Of a DNA stretch of 64,000 nucleotides, positions 50,327 to 63,536 are shown in pieces. The DNA lies in NCBI GenBank assembly GCA_024663395.1, contig JANFAH010000062.1, positions 62,001 to 126,000 of the forward strand. Direction: 5' to 3'. A program made the position numbers and the translations under genes. Numbering within the stretch: position 1 is the stretch's first letter; each line of letters starts with the position of its first letter. Origin of the DNA: Pisolithus tinctorius (taxonomy: Eukaryota > Basidiomycota > Agaricomycetes > Boletales > Pisolithaceae). The notes beneath the pieces were generated by a model that was not told the origin of the DNA, did not search any database, and was given only the letters and a program-made list of their open reading frames with translations.

Positions 50327-53022
50327 ATGACCGAACGCAGTGCACGACCACCAGTACAGCTCATCCAGTGGGTCAAGATTCCCTCATGTATGTTTTATCA
50401 TAGATCTGACATTCCTCACAGGAATGTCTACCAGCGACTCTTTCATGATGGTGTAACACTCTCCAAGCTAAGGGATACACTCAGCCAGGGCCGTCTACAA
50501 AGTAACCATGGCAGCACCGTTGGCGTACCGGGGCGTAGTCTGGCATGGAAGGCGAGATTCCTCCATCTTGGTCCTTACTTCGCGGGGGTGTTCATGCTAT
50601 AATACTGACCACTAGATGTTCCTTTTGCGTGGTCTGGAGCCGTTGGAGCGGCCATCCGACGAGGTGCCGAGTGTACCGATAGAGTTGCTGAGGGAGTCAC
50701 GCAAACAGTTTTCGGAGCTCTTACTTGAGAAGATGCGTGCACCCGATGGAAGTTATGATGAAAGTTTCGTGGTTCCTGGGTTGACGATACCGCGGCGGAG
50801 TAGTAGTCAGGCACCGCTGAATCTCGAGACTAACAATCCGTTGAGTCTTCACGAAGAGGTATGTATCGAGGCTGCATCCCTGGCATGCAGACCCCACTGA
50901 CTACCATCTGGTCAGAACCCGTGGAAGGAGTGGTTCGCCGCTATGGATCTGCGCAAGATCATCCAACAGGACGTCGAACGGACGTAAGTTGGTATCGGGG
51001 TCTACCACGCGAAACGTTGTTTAATTGCGATCACTCAGGTTCCCAGACATGGGCTACTTTCGCAGTAACGAAGTGCAGTATCAGCTCACCAACGTGCTGT
51101 TCTTATACTCCGTCATGCATCCAGATATCAGCTACCGTCAAGGCATGCATGAACTGCTCGCGCCCCTGTATTATGCCATAGGTAATCTTCTATTCCCATC
51201 GCGAATATATGTAATGCTCAGCTTTACTCTAGACTTTGATTCGGTGCCGGAGGCGCATGAAATATTTGAAACGGATTCGCATTTTGCAGAGTTCTGTTCC
51301 AGAGCGTGGGTTGCGGCAGACTCTTGGACACTCTTTTCCGCAGTAATGCAGAAGGTGTCCCAGTGGTACGAATGGCGCGAGCCTGCACCACCACCACCCA
51401 CAGCACGCGGTCCGATCAACTTGAAACCATATGTCCCTCCCATCGTCGAAGCATGCAATCGTATTCAGGGCAGTTTACTCAAGTCCGTCGATCCTACGTT
51501 GTACGAGGCAATGCAGAATGCAGGCATAGAACCACAGATATATGGGCTGTACGTCGTTTCTGTTTGTGGATGTGTTTCTTGGCTAGCATTTTAATGTTCT
51601 GTGAAGCCGGTGGTTACGACTGCTATTTACGCGTGAATTCCCCATGGATGAAGCCATGATGTTGTGGGACGGCCTCTTCGCAAGCTCGTCTCTTACACCT
51701 GACCTCGTTATGTGGCTTTGCGTCGCAATGCTTATTCGCATACGGACGAAACGTAGGATCCATTCACCCTCCTGTTCTTCACACTCACCTCAAATTTCAG
51801 TGATCCCGTCTGATTACAGTACACAGCTGATGTACCTGCTGCGTTACCCACCATGCCCTCCAACAGAGCCCGGAGCCCCGCACCACATTGTTCTACTCAT
51901 TCGACACGCTACGGCCTTGGAGATATCGCCCAATCCAGCAACAGGGGCCACACTCATGATGGAAAATCGGAATTTATTGAATATTCCACTAGATGTTCCA
52001 GATCCACTGGTAGCGAGACGCAGACCCCGCCAACCGGAGAGAACTCATCAGGCGACCTCCTCAGAGAGCTCCACTCCGGGTATTTCTGGAAGCCAAGTGT
52101 TCTCGCCACAACTTAGTTTCCCGGAACTCCTTGCCCGTGGACTGCTTGATCGGGGGGAGAGTCTTGGAATCAACAGAACAGTCATGAATGCCGTTTCTGA
52201 GCTCAAGGTGAGTAGCATTCTCCTTTTGGCGGTCGTTGTTAGGATCTAAAGTGTAATCAGCGCAATCTGCCTGACTTGACTTCTAATCTCGTCCGTTCAC
52301 CGTCTTTCGCAACTAGCACATTCTCGGCATACCCCCTCCTCGATGAGAAGTCACCGGAGGAGCGTTATATCCGTAACCACCGCAGTGACCTGGAGTCTGC
52401 TCGGGAACTCGCCGACCTTCGCAGGCAAAATAAACGCCTAGGCGAGGCCGTGGGATGGGCACTGGATATTCTCGGTCAAGAGAGTGCGAGCGATACCTAT
52501 CAATTGCAGAGGAAGCAAGCTCTGGAATCTCTTTCGTACATGCGTGACGTATTGACTGGACAGGTCGAGGAGGTAGATGAGCGTCGATTATGGGGCGAAG
52601 CCGAATTCAAAAGGAGATGGGAGGTCCGAGAAAAATCCGCATCCCCGAGCAGCGAATCATCTCTGACTGGACGAGATGCACGCTCTGGTACTACGTCTGC
52701 GAAGTTGACAGCAGCTCGAGAGAATCGCCGCTTTTCGCAGGGCAATACCAGTTCGATTTCAGGTGGTGGCCATCCCCGCTCTATTACCGCGACGACTATT
52801 CCACCGACCAGAACGCCACCCCTCCCTGCGATTCATAGTCGTTCGCAATCTTCTGGGAACGTGATCCAAGGGTCGACGCGTGTGGATGTTCAACGGGCGC
52901 CCTTCCGCATGTCTGGAAACAACCCATTCCAGAGAGTTTCCGGTGGGAGCAAGGTTGTGCAAGACCCTCCCAGCGTGCGGAGTGAGGCGGTCGAGTACGA
53001 TCCACTGGGGGTGTCCAAGTAG
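50327..53022 (+). CDS. TBC-domain Rab GTPase-activating protein, TBC1D5-like
   Basis: TBC proteins switch off Rab GTPases; TBC1D5 acts on Rab7 with retromer. The N-terminal part (YQRLFHDGVTLSKLRDTLSQ to SLAWK, then MFLLRGLEP) matches the family start. The arginine finger lies in IIQQDVERTFPDMGYF and the glutamine finger in HPDISYRQGMHELLAPLYY. Further blocks are SWTLFSAVMQKVSQWYEW, RWLRLLFTREFPMDEAMMLW and QLMYLLRYPPCPP. The C-terminal third is Ser/Thr/Arg-rich with a coiled-coil-like stretch (ESARELADLRRQNKRLGEAV). I place the start at 50327; 50261 is in the same frame. The intron 50552-50615 would use a GC donor (GCGAGA), which is uncommon. If it is not used, the protein would start at 50616 and lose the first conserved block. 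Confidence 0.85.
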
Positions 53023-53198
53023 TTAGTTAGCACATGATTTATGTTACGGTGCGGTGATTAGAGCCGGCAGCCAATGGCGACGGCTCCATTATAATTGCCT
53101 GTTTCGGGTGAGATCGTGTTGCACCGGAGAGCCGCCGGCCGACGGTCACGCAAAGACATTTCGTTCTCCCGCTCCTCCTGCAGGAAACAAGTCAAGTC

Positions 53199-55773
53199 AT
53201 GCTAGTAACAAGGACTCTTCCAAGGACTGCTCCATCGAGAGCTCGGTGGGGCCTGCAGCGCTCTTTTGCAACTACTCTGCCTGCCAGAAAGGTCGTCTCG
53301 ACCAATCCCGTAAAAGCTCAGCAGGTCAAGGTACATCATTCATCTTACATCTTCGACGTCAACTTGCTGTCTCACACTTGCTTTGCACTAGTCTTCGGCA
53401 AAATATCCGCTCATTGAACACGAATACGATGCTATTGTCGTGTGAGTGTGACCTCTTCGGCCGTCGTCTCATGGAAACTGAATCGGGAATGTGTTAGTGG
53501 CGCGGGTGGTGCTGGTCTTCGAGCTGCGTTCGGGCTAGCAGAGGCTGGCCTCAACACAGCGTGCATCACCAAACTTTTCCCAACTCGAAGTCATACTGTG
53601 GCTGCTCAAGTATGTTCCGGAGTTAACCGCGCACGACGTGTATTGACAATCATTTGATAGGGCGGTATCAATGCCGCACTAGGTGTAAGTCCATGTGATG
53701 TAGACCAATCAGCTGTGATGTTCATGTGGTGTTTACTAGAACATGACGGAGGACGATTGGAGGTGGCATATGTACGATACGGTTTGTCCCTCGTCTAACT
53801 CCGCATCACTCCAGTAGTCATTTCGCCATAGGTGAAAGGCTCGGACTGGCTTGGTGACCAGGACGCAATCCACTACATGTGTCGAGAAGCACCGAGATCA
53901 GTGATCGAGGTATGTTGATAGAGTTTCTCGGGGTGAATAGCATACTTATCATTGATCGTTGCTAGCTCGAACACTACGGTGTCCCTTTCTCTCGGACAAA
54001 GGAGGGTAAAATTTACCAGCGTGCCTTCGGTGGTCAGTCCTTGAACTATGGCAAGGGTGGTCAGGCATACCGCTGTGCAGCAGCCGCTGATCGCACCGGA
54101 CATGCTCTTCTTCACACTCTCTATGGTCAATCTCTTCGTCACAACACAAACTTTTTTATTGAGTACTTTGCACTGGACTTGATTATGGAGGACGGTGAAT
54201 GTGTTGGTGTCATGGCATTAAACATGGAGGACGGTACCCTTCATCGTTTCCGTGCGCACAAGACCGTTTTGGCCACTGGCGGTTATGGACGAGCCTACTT
54301 CAGCTGTACAAGTGCGCATACCTGCTCCGGCGATGGTAATGCGATGGTAGCCCGCGCTGGTCTCCCTCTGCAGGACCTGGAGTTTGTCCAGTTCCACCCC
54401 ACAGGTATTTACGGTGCTGGCTGTCTCATCACCGAAGGTGAGTGTCGCGAAGATCTCTGCCACAGGAGTTTACGACATGCGGTTTAGGTTCTCGAGGTGA
54501 GGGTGGATATCTGCTGAACTCGGCGGGTGAGCGTTTCATGGAACGATACGCTCCTACTGCCAAGGATCTTGCCTCACGTGACGTGGTTTCTCGCTCCATG
54601 ACCGTCGAAATTCGCGAGGGCCGTGGTGTGGGACCAGAGAAGGACCACATTTATCTGCAGCTCAGTCACTTGCCCGCTGAGGTCCTCCATGAGCGCCTGC
54701 CTGGTATCTCAGAAACAGCCGCTATTTTTGCGGGCGTCGATGTCACCAAGGAACCAATCCCTGTCTTGCCCACAGTACATTACAACAGTAAGTGGCGTGA
54801 TGTCTCTAGCAGTGCCGTGTGGCTTATGGCATGACAGTGGGTGGTATCCCCACAAGATATACCGGTGAAGTTCTTACCGTCGACGAGGTGCGCCCTAGCT
54901 GATCCTTCCAGAGTCCTTTACTTATCCTTGACAGAACGGCAAGGACAAGACTGTTCCCGGTCTTTATGCTGCTGGTGAGGCCGCATCTGTGTCCGTCCAC
55001 GGTGCCAACCGTCTGGGTGCGAATTCACTTTTGGATATCGTCGTCTTCGGCCGTGCATGTGCAAACCACATCAAGGAGAACCTTACGCCAGGAAAGCCTC
55101 ACAAGAAGATTCCTGATGGGGCTGGCGTTGAAAGCATCGAGTTCTTGGATAAGATCCGCAATGCAGACGGTCCCAAGTCGACGGCGTCCATCCGGTTGGA
55201 CATGCAGAAAGCGATGCAGTCTGATGCAGCTGTTTTCCGGTAAGTAGATCAACGTTGATACCTGGCATTTAGGAGGTTTATGTAGTCTTTACATCAACAG
55301 TACTCAGGGGACCTTGGATGAAGGTGTTGAGAAGTTGCGTACTATCTACAAGTCTTTCGATCAGGTTGGAGTCAAAGACAGGAGTATGATTTGGAATTCG
55401 TACGTAAGAACCCAATTACATATAACTCGCGGCTGACCGCTCGCAGTGACCTTGTCGAAACCTTTGAGCTCCGCAATATCCTCCAGTGTGCTGTTCAGAC
55501 TATCACTGCTGCTGCCGCACGCAAAGAATCTCGCGGTGCCCATGCCCGTGAGGACTACCCTGATGTTTGTGTCTCTAGCCTCATAGTGATAATGTGCATT
55601 CCACTCACGTTTGTCTTTGTTAGCGTGACGACGAAAACTGGATGAAGCACACGCTCACATGGCAGCACGATGTCAACTCGCCAGATGTGACCATCAAGTA
55701 CCGCGACGTTATCAACAAGACACTAGACGAGAACGAGTGCAAGCCCGTCCCGCCGATGAAGCGCACTTACTAA
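53199..55773 (+). CDS. SDH1: Succinate dehydrogenase flavoprotein subunit, mitochondrial
   Basis: This is the FAD subunit of respiratory complex II, which oxidises succinate to fumarate. The N-terminus ([26 protein letters not shown]) is a mitochondrial targeting sequence. The dinucleotide fold [18 protein letters not shown] follows, then [16 protein letters not shown] with the His that binds FAD covalently. Active-site blocks are [39 protein letters not shown] and [20 protein letters not shown]. The C-terminal block reads [20 protein letters not shown], and the protein ends [13 protein letters not shown]. About eleven short introns are needed, and the phases I checked agree. It lies 177 bases after the TBC gene on the same strand. 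Confidence 0.94.
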
Positions 55774-56204
55774 ACGATTTCTCTTCGGGTTCGTTCTTGG
55801 GGTAGCATTGTGCTCAGTGTCCCGTCCGCGTGGGCGGGACGGTTGGATCGTAGTAACTATTTCTGTTGTCTTTACGGAACCTCTTCAAGCTCGAAAAGAA
55901 GGCGCTAATCCTGCCGTCCACCCTCCCTGGGGTGTGTTTAGTATCCTGCAATCAAACCTAAGTGTCATATGAGCGGTGCACCAGTAGGCGCGCACGCTCG
56001 GTGATGCTGGTAGCCGTATGGTGCATTGACTGTTTTTGCTCTGAATCCGGATCTTACAACCCCAACATGTCAGTCCTCGATACTCAATGGAACATCAGAT
56101 ACTAGGATAAGTACTAAGGAAATTGGGCCTTAAATGGCGTTCAACTCGAATGGAGGCTACACGACAGTCTCAGATAGTACCCTACTTCGATAGGAGAACA
56201 CAAA
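55774..56204. other. Intergenic between convergent genes
   Basis: This is the 3' flank of SDH1 and of the DUF6533 gene. No coding frame is seen. A GC-rich inverted stretch around GTCCCGTCCGCG/CGGGACGG (about 55822-55842) could form a short hairpin just after the SDH1 stop codon. Confidence 0.5.
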
Positions 56205-57892
56205 TTAACAAGATGTACAGCTGCTAGTTGTGTACGAGAAGGCTATGGAGGGCCATGAGGAAGCTGGACCGTCCTCGTCAGTTACGTATGACGAAATGCG
56301 AAGTTGTGAAGCTGCGCTTCGGACATGCAAGATAAGGTGACAGCCAATAAGGATTGTGAAGGAAGCCCCGAGGGAGAGTATTCCAAGGAGCCATTCAACC
56401 TGTCAGGGATATCAGAGGTGAAGCCGCCCGGATGGCGAATGTCAACTTACAGGAAGGGTGAGTGATATTACTAGGTATACAATGGAATAAAGCATGATCC
56501 TACAGTTCTCGTCATTTCCTCACTTCCCCGGATATGGCGTTGGAGGTGACGTACACAAGAAAGTAAAGCACATTTCCTTCGATGAGAATGTCCTTCAGGC
56601 GTTTTACTCCATTCCAATTGGCGGGGAGAGGTCCAAGCTTCTCTCGATACCGCCCGACTGCTGCAGCGAAAGCGAGCGAAAACAGTAGGCATTCGCACGC
56701 TATCATAGCGGAATAATTGACATAAATTTTGAGGGCTACATCAGGGAACGCGCTGACTTTGAACCCGAGGTTCAGTAGGATTTCGTCTGGTAGATATCGA
56801 CCAGGTTTAGACTCTACTTCATAATAATACGGTAGATGACAGATGACAGACCTGCGGAAATGGTAAGAAGTGCCACGCACACGATCATGACGATGGCTTC
56901 TGCGGCCAAGCCTGAGACTGCCGCGAGTAGAACCTTCCGTGAGCCGCTGTACAGAACGTAGAGCCGCAATACCAAAATAACTGAGGAAATCATCACCGTG
57001 CGATCTTTGATTGTAAAGATAAACTTACTTTGAACAAACCAGTAAGCTAAGCAACTGAACCACATATCGACAGCAGGGAAATCATGAGTAACTACGACAC
57101 AATCAGTTACATGAAATTTTACGATCATACGTCTGGCTTACAACTGTTGGTTTTGATTGGGAAGGACATCGGGGATCATGATCTGAATGTAACACTGGAC
57201 GAGCAAAACTACGCACAACTGTTGCGATTCTTGTCAAGCTAGCGTGCTGCTCGTTGATCTGAGGAACACCTGCCTTGTTGGTAGAATTTTCATTCGCAAT
57301 GAATTCTGATAGCGGTGAACATCCTGACACGGCCCAAGCGTTCTATAACCAACCTGCCATGGAAAACCTACGGTGGTGTTAAGCTCTGGAAACATGATCA
57401 GAGTGCGACATGCGATGCACGTACAGTATATATAGGATGCCGAAATATCGAAACTGTCATTTATACTGAGCTCGGCGCCGAAACCGAATTTATGAAGCTC
57501 ACTATGAGATAAATGACTGAGATGATTGAGAACCGTTTCTTCTGTCGTGGGGATGTGTCAGGATACTAGAATCCGAGAAGGGCATAAGCCATGTACCCAA
57601 ATATATTCGACCTTTCAACGGAATGCCAGTCAGTTACTGTGGACCAAACGCCCAAAAGAAGTGCCGACACCTCATCATCCCAAGAAAGTACTGTCCACTT
57701 TGTCAATGTTCATGGTTTGTTGGAACGGAAATACATACCATAGTCATACACCATCAGAGTAGCCGGTACAACTGATGTTGATACACTTTTAATACCACTA
57801 GTGTTAGAGCTTTGAGAATTACCTTGCAGGAGTCGGATCGTTTGAGCGTCTCTCTCTACACCAAGAAGGTCGTAATTGACTGTTGGTTCCAT
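56205..57892 (-). CDS. DUF6533 integral membrane protein
   Basis: This belongs to a large basidiomycete family of multi-pass membrane proteins of unknown role. The N-terminus MEPTVNYDLLGVERDAQTIR precedes LVPATLMVYDYVLSWDDEVS, which is the DUF6533 block (usually VYDYxLTFDxEV). Later exons encode VILVLRLYVLYSGSRKVLLA, a helix VSGLAAEAIVMIVCVALLT, FPDVALKIYVNYSAMIACEC, LKDILIEGNVLYFLVYVTSN and near the end LIGCHLILHVRSAASQLRIS, all in the family order. The stop is at 56205-56207. The exons between about 57000 and 57650 (helices 2-3) could not be joined with certainty, so the middle may be damaged or may contain introns I missed. Confidence 0.65.
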
Positions 57893-57942
57893 CTCCCCTT
57901 GGGGATGAAATAGACACCTGCTAAGTTCAAGGTATATAAACC

Positions 57943-58293
57943 TTAGACCCGAAGCATATGGTGAATTGTGTTTCCGTCATCCACGCCATCTGAAACAGAT
58001 AGAAGACCTTGGCCATCAGCGGATACATAATATGTAAGCCAGAATTCCCTGGCTGATCGATGTGATTGCAGATGTCTGCCGTCAGAGAAGACTTTGCACC
58101 AATTATTATTTCCCCGTGTTCCGATGAATTCGTAGTTACTGAGCATGGATTCGATTTCCCTTCGTGTCCTAGTGCAGTGTCGATAGTAACCCTGCTGGGA
58201 CGAGAACCCGCCATCTTGGTCCCACGTCGCAAAGTACAGGAAGTTCTCGGGTCCTCCTTTTGGTTGGCGTTGTGCTGTAACACGACAGAGCAT
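57943..58293 (-). CDS. Hypothetical protein
   Basis: A frame of 116 codons with protein-like composition (PENFLYFATWDQDGGFSSQQ, IESMLSNYEFIGTRGNNNW) and no recognised domain. It may be the last exon of a longer minus-strand gene or a relic. The DUF6533 gene starts 51 bases to its left on the same strand. Confidence is low because no splice partners were found. Confidence 0.3.
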   Translation of the reverse strand: MLCRVTAQRQPKGGPENFLYFATWDQDGGFSSQQGYYRHCTRTRREIESMLSNYEFIGTRGNNNWCKVFSDGRHLQSHRSAREFWLTYYVSADGQGLLSVSDGVDDGNTIHHMLRV

Positions 58294-59728
58294 GACGCCT
58301 TAGTAGTAAGACACCAACCTGGCAAATGACCCGTCTAGAAACTGGACGGCTCACTTGAGACGCGACCAGTTCGAAGTAACACGATAACGCCCAAAAACTA
58401 CGCAGGCTGAATTTCGTGTTTAGAGAGCAACTTCACTGCTTGTCATCCTCTAAATCAGGTGTTCTGATGGTGGACAGCTCAGACCTCAAATTTCAGTCAA
58501 GAATGTTGAGGCTGTTCTCAGCCCCGTGACATGTTTGCGATGGAGTCGCAAGGAAGGGTGCACTGAGTGAAGGAACTCTAATTTCGTACGGCGCGGACCC
58601 GGGGCGGAGTTCATGCGATTGTGCATTAATCTGGACATCTAAAAGGGGAAAGCCTAAAAGAAGTCAGCTCAATTGCAAGAAGTCGAGGACACTCGTTCGC
58701 AACAAAAGACATTGACGGTCTTCGTAGGCTGCCAACCTGTGATGCTCGTCATGACCCTTGACAAGGTTATTTCTAACTAAGTAGTTTTTTTAAACCTTCT
58801 ATATGCACCATGGGTAGTTCAATCCTGCGTAAGTCGTCTTATCGGTTCAGTGCCCCTTCGCCTGGGGTCCCTTGAATTCCACCAGCTCCCCTTCTCTCAT
58901 TGTCTCATCATCCCAGCTCCCCTTTAACTTGTGTCATTAGCCATGATTCTGACTTGTTGTGCCACGAGGTCGCCAGCCGCCCTCGCCTCGCTCCACAGGG
59001 TTCCCGGTTGAACGACAAAACACGGTCGACGCGACGGATACACACAATCATTTTCGAACTGTAAGTGTCCAACATCTGTACCTCTGGAGAACCGAAGAAC
59101 GTGCCCTCGACAATGGAGTCCGAGCCCGAATGGGCATCTTACTCCCTGAATCTGGATAACCTGAAAAGCCTAGACTTACACGCGGCAAAGAGGAATTCTA
59201 CCTCGCATGATCCGCCTGTATCAAACTCCAGGGCGTCGAAGCACTCGAACTGATGCACGCTTCGATGGATGAGATGTTCGTCAGTGGAGGTCCGTCCTAT
59301 CACATTAAACTTCGCCCATCTTGACGAGGCGGTACACACGTCGACGTGCCTGCTGATGGATCCTTAAGGGGTGCGAGTTAGGCGTGTTTATCATCGCATG
59401 AGGCCTTTAGTTTGCAGGCAGATTCGGATCCTGGTGGGAGGAAATGAAGGTTTAAGTATATCAGCGAGCGTGAGGATATAATGGAACCCAAAGATTTGTT
59501 GGGATCGATGGGCATTGATGCGTGCGGTGGAAAACTTTCTGAGATTGGGTGATTGTAGATATGTCAACACGTTGCTATGTCTTCCTTGGACACGTTTCCG
59601 CCAACCCTTGCCCAGCTGTGTGCGACTTCGTGCAGATGTACACCGGGTGTTGTGGAGCTCGGGAATCATTATTAGTAAGACCTGCTCTGCCAAATCTTCA
59701 TTTTCCTGATCTTGATGTGACTCTGGCA
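58294..59728. other. 1.4 kb without a recognised gene
   Basis: Short frames only (up to about 130 codons on the minus strand at 59391-59780, overlapping the next gene's start). None resembles a protein. The right end is the promoter side of the WD40-HET gene. Confidence 0.5.
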
Positions 59729-62700
59729 ATGTCAGCTGATCCATATGAGGAATGCGTAGACCATATATTGGGTACAGCAAGTAACCCTACGATGCGTTGT
59801 CCTTTTCCCCTCTAAACCCCAGGACAAGTTGAGTTGGCAGGGCTTGCCAGTGGTGATGATGGGTGAGCACCAGCAGTCAGAGAGGCTGAGGCAGCCCTAT
59901 TGACAGTCCGCTGTCGTGGTTCAGATGCGAACCGGGTCGAAATCGTCAATGTACTCCAGAGTGATGTAAACGCAGTCACCTTTGCGGACGAAAGCCAGGT
60001 CGTAGGAGGATATGCCAACAGTGAAATTCGTCGATGGAACATTGAAGACGGACGACAACAGGGTTCAACCATGAAAGCGAACGGTGCTATCAATTGTATT
60101 CTCGTTTCCCAGGATGGTCAGTGGATGGTGTCTGGGGACCGCGGAAAGAAGGTCATCGTCTGGAATGCGGTCACTCATGAACAAGTGCGCGAGTTCACAG
60201 AAAACGTCGCCGATATAACGGGGATCGATATCTCGAGCGACTGTACTAAATTTGTATCTGCGGATTTGAAGAATGTCAAGCTATTCAGCATCACCTCCGG
60301 TGAACGACTCCATGCTCCCCTCCCACACGATCGGGTTGCTAGTGTCAAGTTCTCCCCCGACAGCAGTCGACTTGCTACCGCCTCGGAGAGTTACGGTTTC
60401 CGTGTCTACAGTACCCACGACGGCAATATCTTGTTCGATTCAGGTCGAAACGGCTCAACGGGTTCATGGTCGAGAACTCGTTTGGCTTGGTCATCTGATG
60501 GCCAGCAGTTGTTCGTCGCAAACAAAGGCAAAATCATTTGTTTCAACCTTTCTGAGTCTTCAACTTCAGAATGGTTGATCCATGAAAACCAATCTCTGGT
60601 GTATACAGCATCCAACGGCAGGTTCATTGCGTGTGCCGCAGGCTCATCAGTTTCACTATGGGATTGCGTGTCGCACAAGCAGATCAAAAGCCTTATCACA
60701 CACACCTCACAAGTCACATGTGTTGCTCTCTCACCAAGCGGGAGGTATCTCGCATGTGGACACGGCAGGAATATCACAATTCACAATCTCAGAAATGTTC
60801 TTCCCCCCGAGTATTTCAACGGCGGTGTAAGAGTACATTCACTAATTGAGCTCGAGTTGTATCGCTAACAATCAATACACTGCATAATTCTTCAATCTGT
60901 CGACAACTCCACATTTCTTAGGTTCCGCTCATACAAGTGGGCGATGATACCCTCAAGTCATGGACGCAGAATGACCCGATGAATGCTGAAAGGCTACTTT
61001 CAAAGGAGATCACGAGCGCTTCAAGTCCTAGTCACCACCTGCTGGCAAGCCGCTCTCTTATAAGGACGCGTTTGAGATACTTGGCACTTGCGATTAAGGA
61101 CGCCAACGAGGTGAGGCTGCTTTCTTACCATTCCATGTACGTTTTCACTCACGTGCGCCTTAAGTCCCTCCGGATTCAGCCGTCACCTATCGGGCATATC
61201 GCGTTGGCGGTTGCTCTACTTGGCCAGGGCGATCGAGAGGGTGCACTATGCACATTTGACCGTGCCTTCCATGACTGTGAACCGCATGACAACAAATTTC
61301 TTCTACTACTGAAGGTGCGCGGGGTGATCTAGATCGTTCTCACAATTAATCTGCGTTCCAATCAGTTTATCCTCGTATATGAATCTGGAAATCAGGAAGA
61401 GGCGATATTGCACGTAGAATATCTTACTACGAGGGCGAACGAGCATAAGGATGATAAGGCCACCTACCTTTACACCCAGGCATGTACCTCACGTAATACA
61501 GACATGTATCACCACTGATGCATTCTGCAGGTCCTTGGAGTTATGTACCTCAAGAAGGGAAATTACGGACGTGCGATACCATTGATCGAGCGTGCAAAGA
61601 ACCTAGCCCCAAAGCATGATCAATGTTCTCCGCTGGTGACGATCTCGCTCGTATGTCTTCTGCCATCACTACCACTACCTATTAATCTAAGCCTCCATAA
61701 AGATATTTGGGTGGGATTTCAGTGCACTGGACTTCGTTCCCCAACAACGTTTATGTGAAACTCTTTATGCTGAGGGGCGCACAACTGAAGCCGTAGGGGT
61801 CTTCGTCAGCATGACTAGGACTTCAAATACGGAGATGCAGGCTCCCGAAATCAGGAGTATGTACCTTTTCCACGAATCTAATGCCTATAAATGACGGTCC
61901 CACAGGATTACGCAAGAACTACATTTCTCCTTCGAAGATAATTGCTGCTATTGATCCTGCTGTTCATGAGATCCTAAAAAATCGTCCTCTCGTCCTCATC
62001 AACGTTAACACTGGTTGCCTTTGTGATGGTCCTGAGCAGATGCGTATCTTCAAGACTAGTCCGACATGCAAAGAGCTCGTTTCATCTATGACGAAAGAAG
62101 TGGACAATGAACGGATCCTACGGGTGGTTGCAAGGTTTTTCGGATACACCATGTTCTCTCATACATGGCAGGGAAAGGAGCCTTCATTCCAGGACGTCAA
62201 CACGGTCAAATCTGTGTGGAAACTCCCTGGCACGCCGCTGAACGAAAAGTTGCGCAATTTCTGCAAGGAAACACGCAGACTTGGTCATAATTGGGCATGG
62301 TCGGATACATGTTGTATCGACAAGTCCATGAACTCCGTCCTCGATCAGTCTCTCAAATCTATGTACAAGTGGTATGGAAATTCGGCGGCCACCCTCGTAT
62401 TCCTTGCCAACGTAGCACATCCGTCCAAGCTCGGGGACCTCAGGTGCAGTTTGTGGATGACCCGAGCATGGACTTTACAAGAGCTTCTCTCGCCACGAGT
62501 CATCTTTTTCTATGACTCTGAGTGGAGACCATACCTCGGCGATACTGGCGCGAACCACAAGGAATCCCCGGAGATCATGCAAGAACTAGTAGATGCCATC
62601 AAGATCCCCCGCGAAACTATCGTCACGTTCTCTCCAGATAATCTTGCGGTGCGTGAGAAACTTCGTCTCGCTTCGACGCGCATTGCAACAGTCGAGGAAG

Positions 62701-63536
62701 ACGTCGCATACTCTCTCATTGGCATATTCAAGTCAGATATCGTGCCCCACTATGGAGAAGGGACCGACGCTGTCGGACGTCTCTTGGAGGAGATTGTGGC
62801 CCGCACCGGCGAGGTCGCCGTGCTTGCGTGGTCAGGAAAGTCATCATCATACAACAGTTGTCTCCCGGCTTCTGTTTCCGTTTACAGCCAAACTCCTCAC
62901 AACCGTCCGTCACTCGAAGGAGAAGAAATGGAAATTTACATCACGAAGTTACGCAGCAAGTTGCCTCAGCGGGAAGCGCTGAGTATCTATAACCAGATCA
63001 ACCCTCTTCCACCTGCCCGTTTTCAGAGCCGACGCCTACATCTTCCATGCATCATTTTCTCTGTCAGAAGCCTCCGTATACAGGAACTACGCGAAGGCAA
63101 TGAGAAACTATATCGTGCCATGGTATCGGGACTTGGAAAGGTGGAGTTCACGACGGCAGATGATCTCCCGCTGCGCGAGTCACAGAGATTCGTCTTCGCA
63201 CATCCGTGGATTCACCATATCCGCCGCCGGAGTAATGGAGTTTCTCTGGGAAGTGACTCAGAGTCTGACACTAGCTTTGACTCGGATTGGGATGGCGATA
63301 TCAGACCCGATGAAGTTGTGTTATCGCACACTGTCTCCGCGCCTCAGGTTGACGACTACACCCGAGCACTACAGATGATTGCTCGCCTCGGACAGCCGTT
63401 CAACGCTTTGCTTCTCCTACAGCAGCCGAATGGAGAGTACAAGAGGGTCGCTGCAGAGAACGAGATTGTCGTCTCGGGACTCGGAACCAACATCACTCCC
63501 GAGAACGTTCGGGCGACAGTCCTGGAAATCCTTTGA
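59729..63536 (+). CDS. WD40 - TPR-like - HET domain protein
   Basis: This is a recognition-type protein with three parts. The N-terminus MSADPYEECVDHILGTA leads, through one or two short introns that are not fully resolved, into about seven WD40 repeats (for example SQDGQWMVSGDRGKKVIVWN, LAWSSDGQQLFVANKGKIIC, VALSPSGRYLACGHGRNITI). Next come helical repeats like TPRs (IALAVALLGQGDREGALCTF, LGVMYLKKGNYGRAIPLIER). An intron at 61859-61908 joins this to IRRLRKNYISPSKIIAAIDP, so the C-terminal HET part is the same gene. HET hallmarks are FGYTMFSHTWQGKEPSF, WAWSDTCCIDKS and SLWMTRAWTLQELLSP; VEEDVAYSLIGIF follows. The C-terminal 551 codons are one uninterrupted exon. In-frame stops at 59813 and about 59862 must be removed by splicing (for example intron 59780-59821), or the start is elsewhere. 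Confidence 0.82.

Noticed and set aside
59813..59865. In-frame stops as proof that the WD40-HET gene is dead
   Set aside because: Short introns with acceptable splice sites can remove both, and the rest of the gene is clean.
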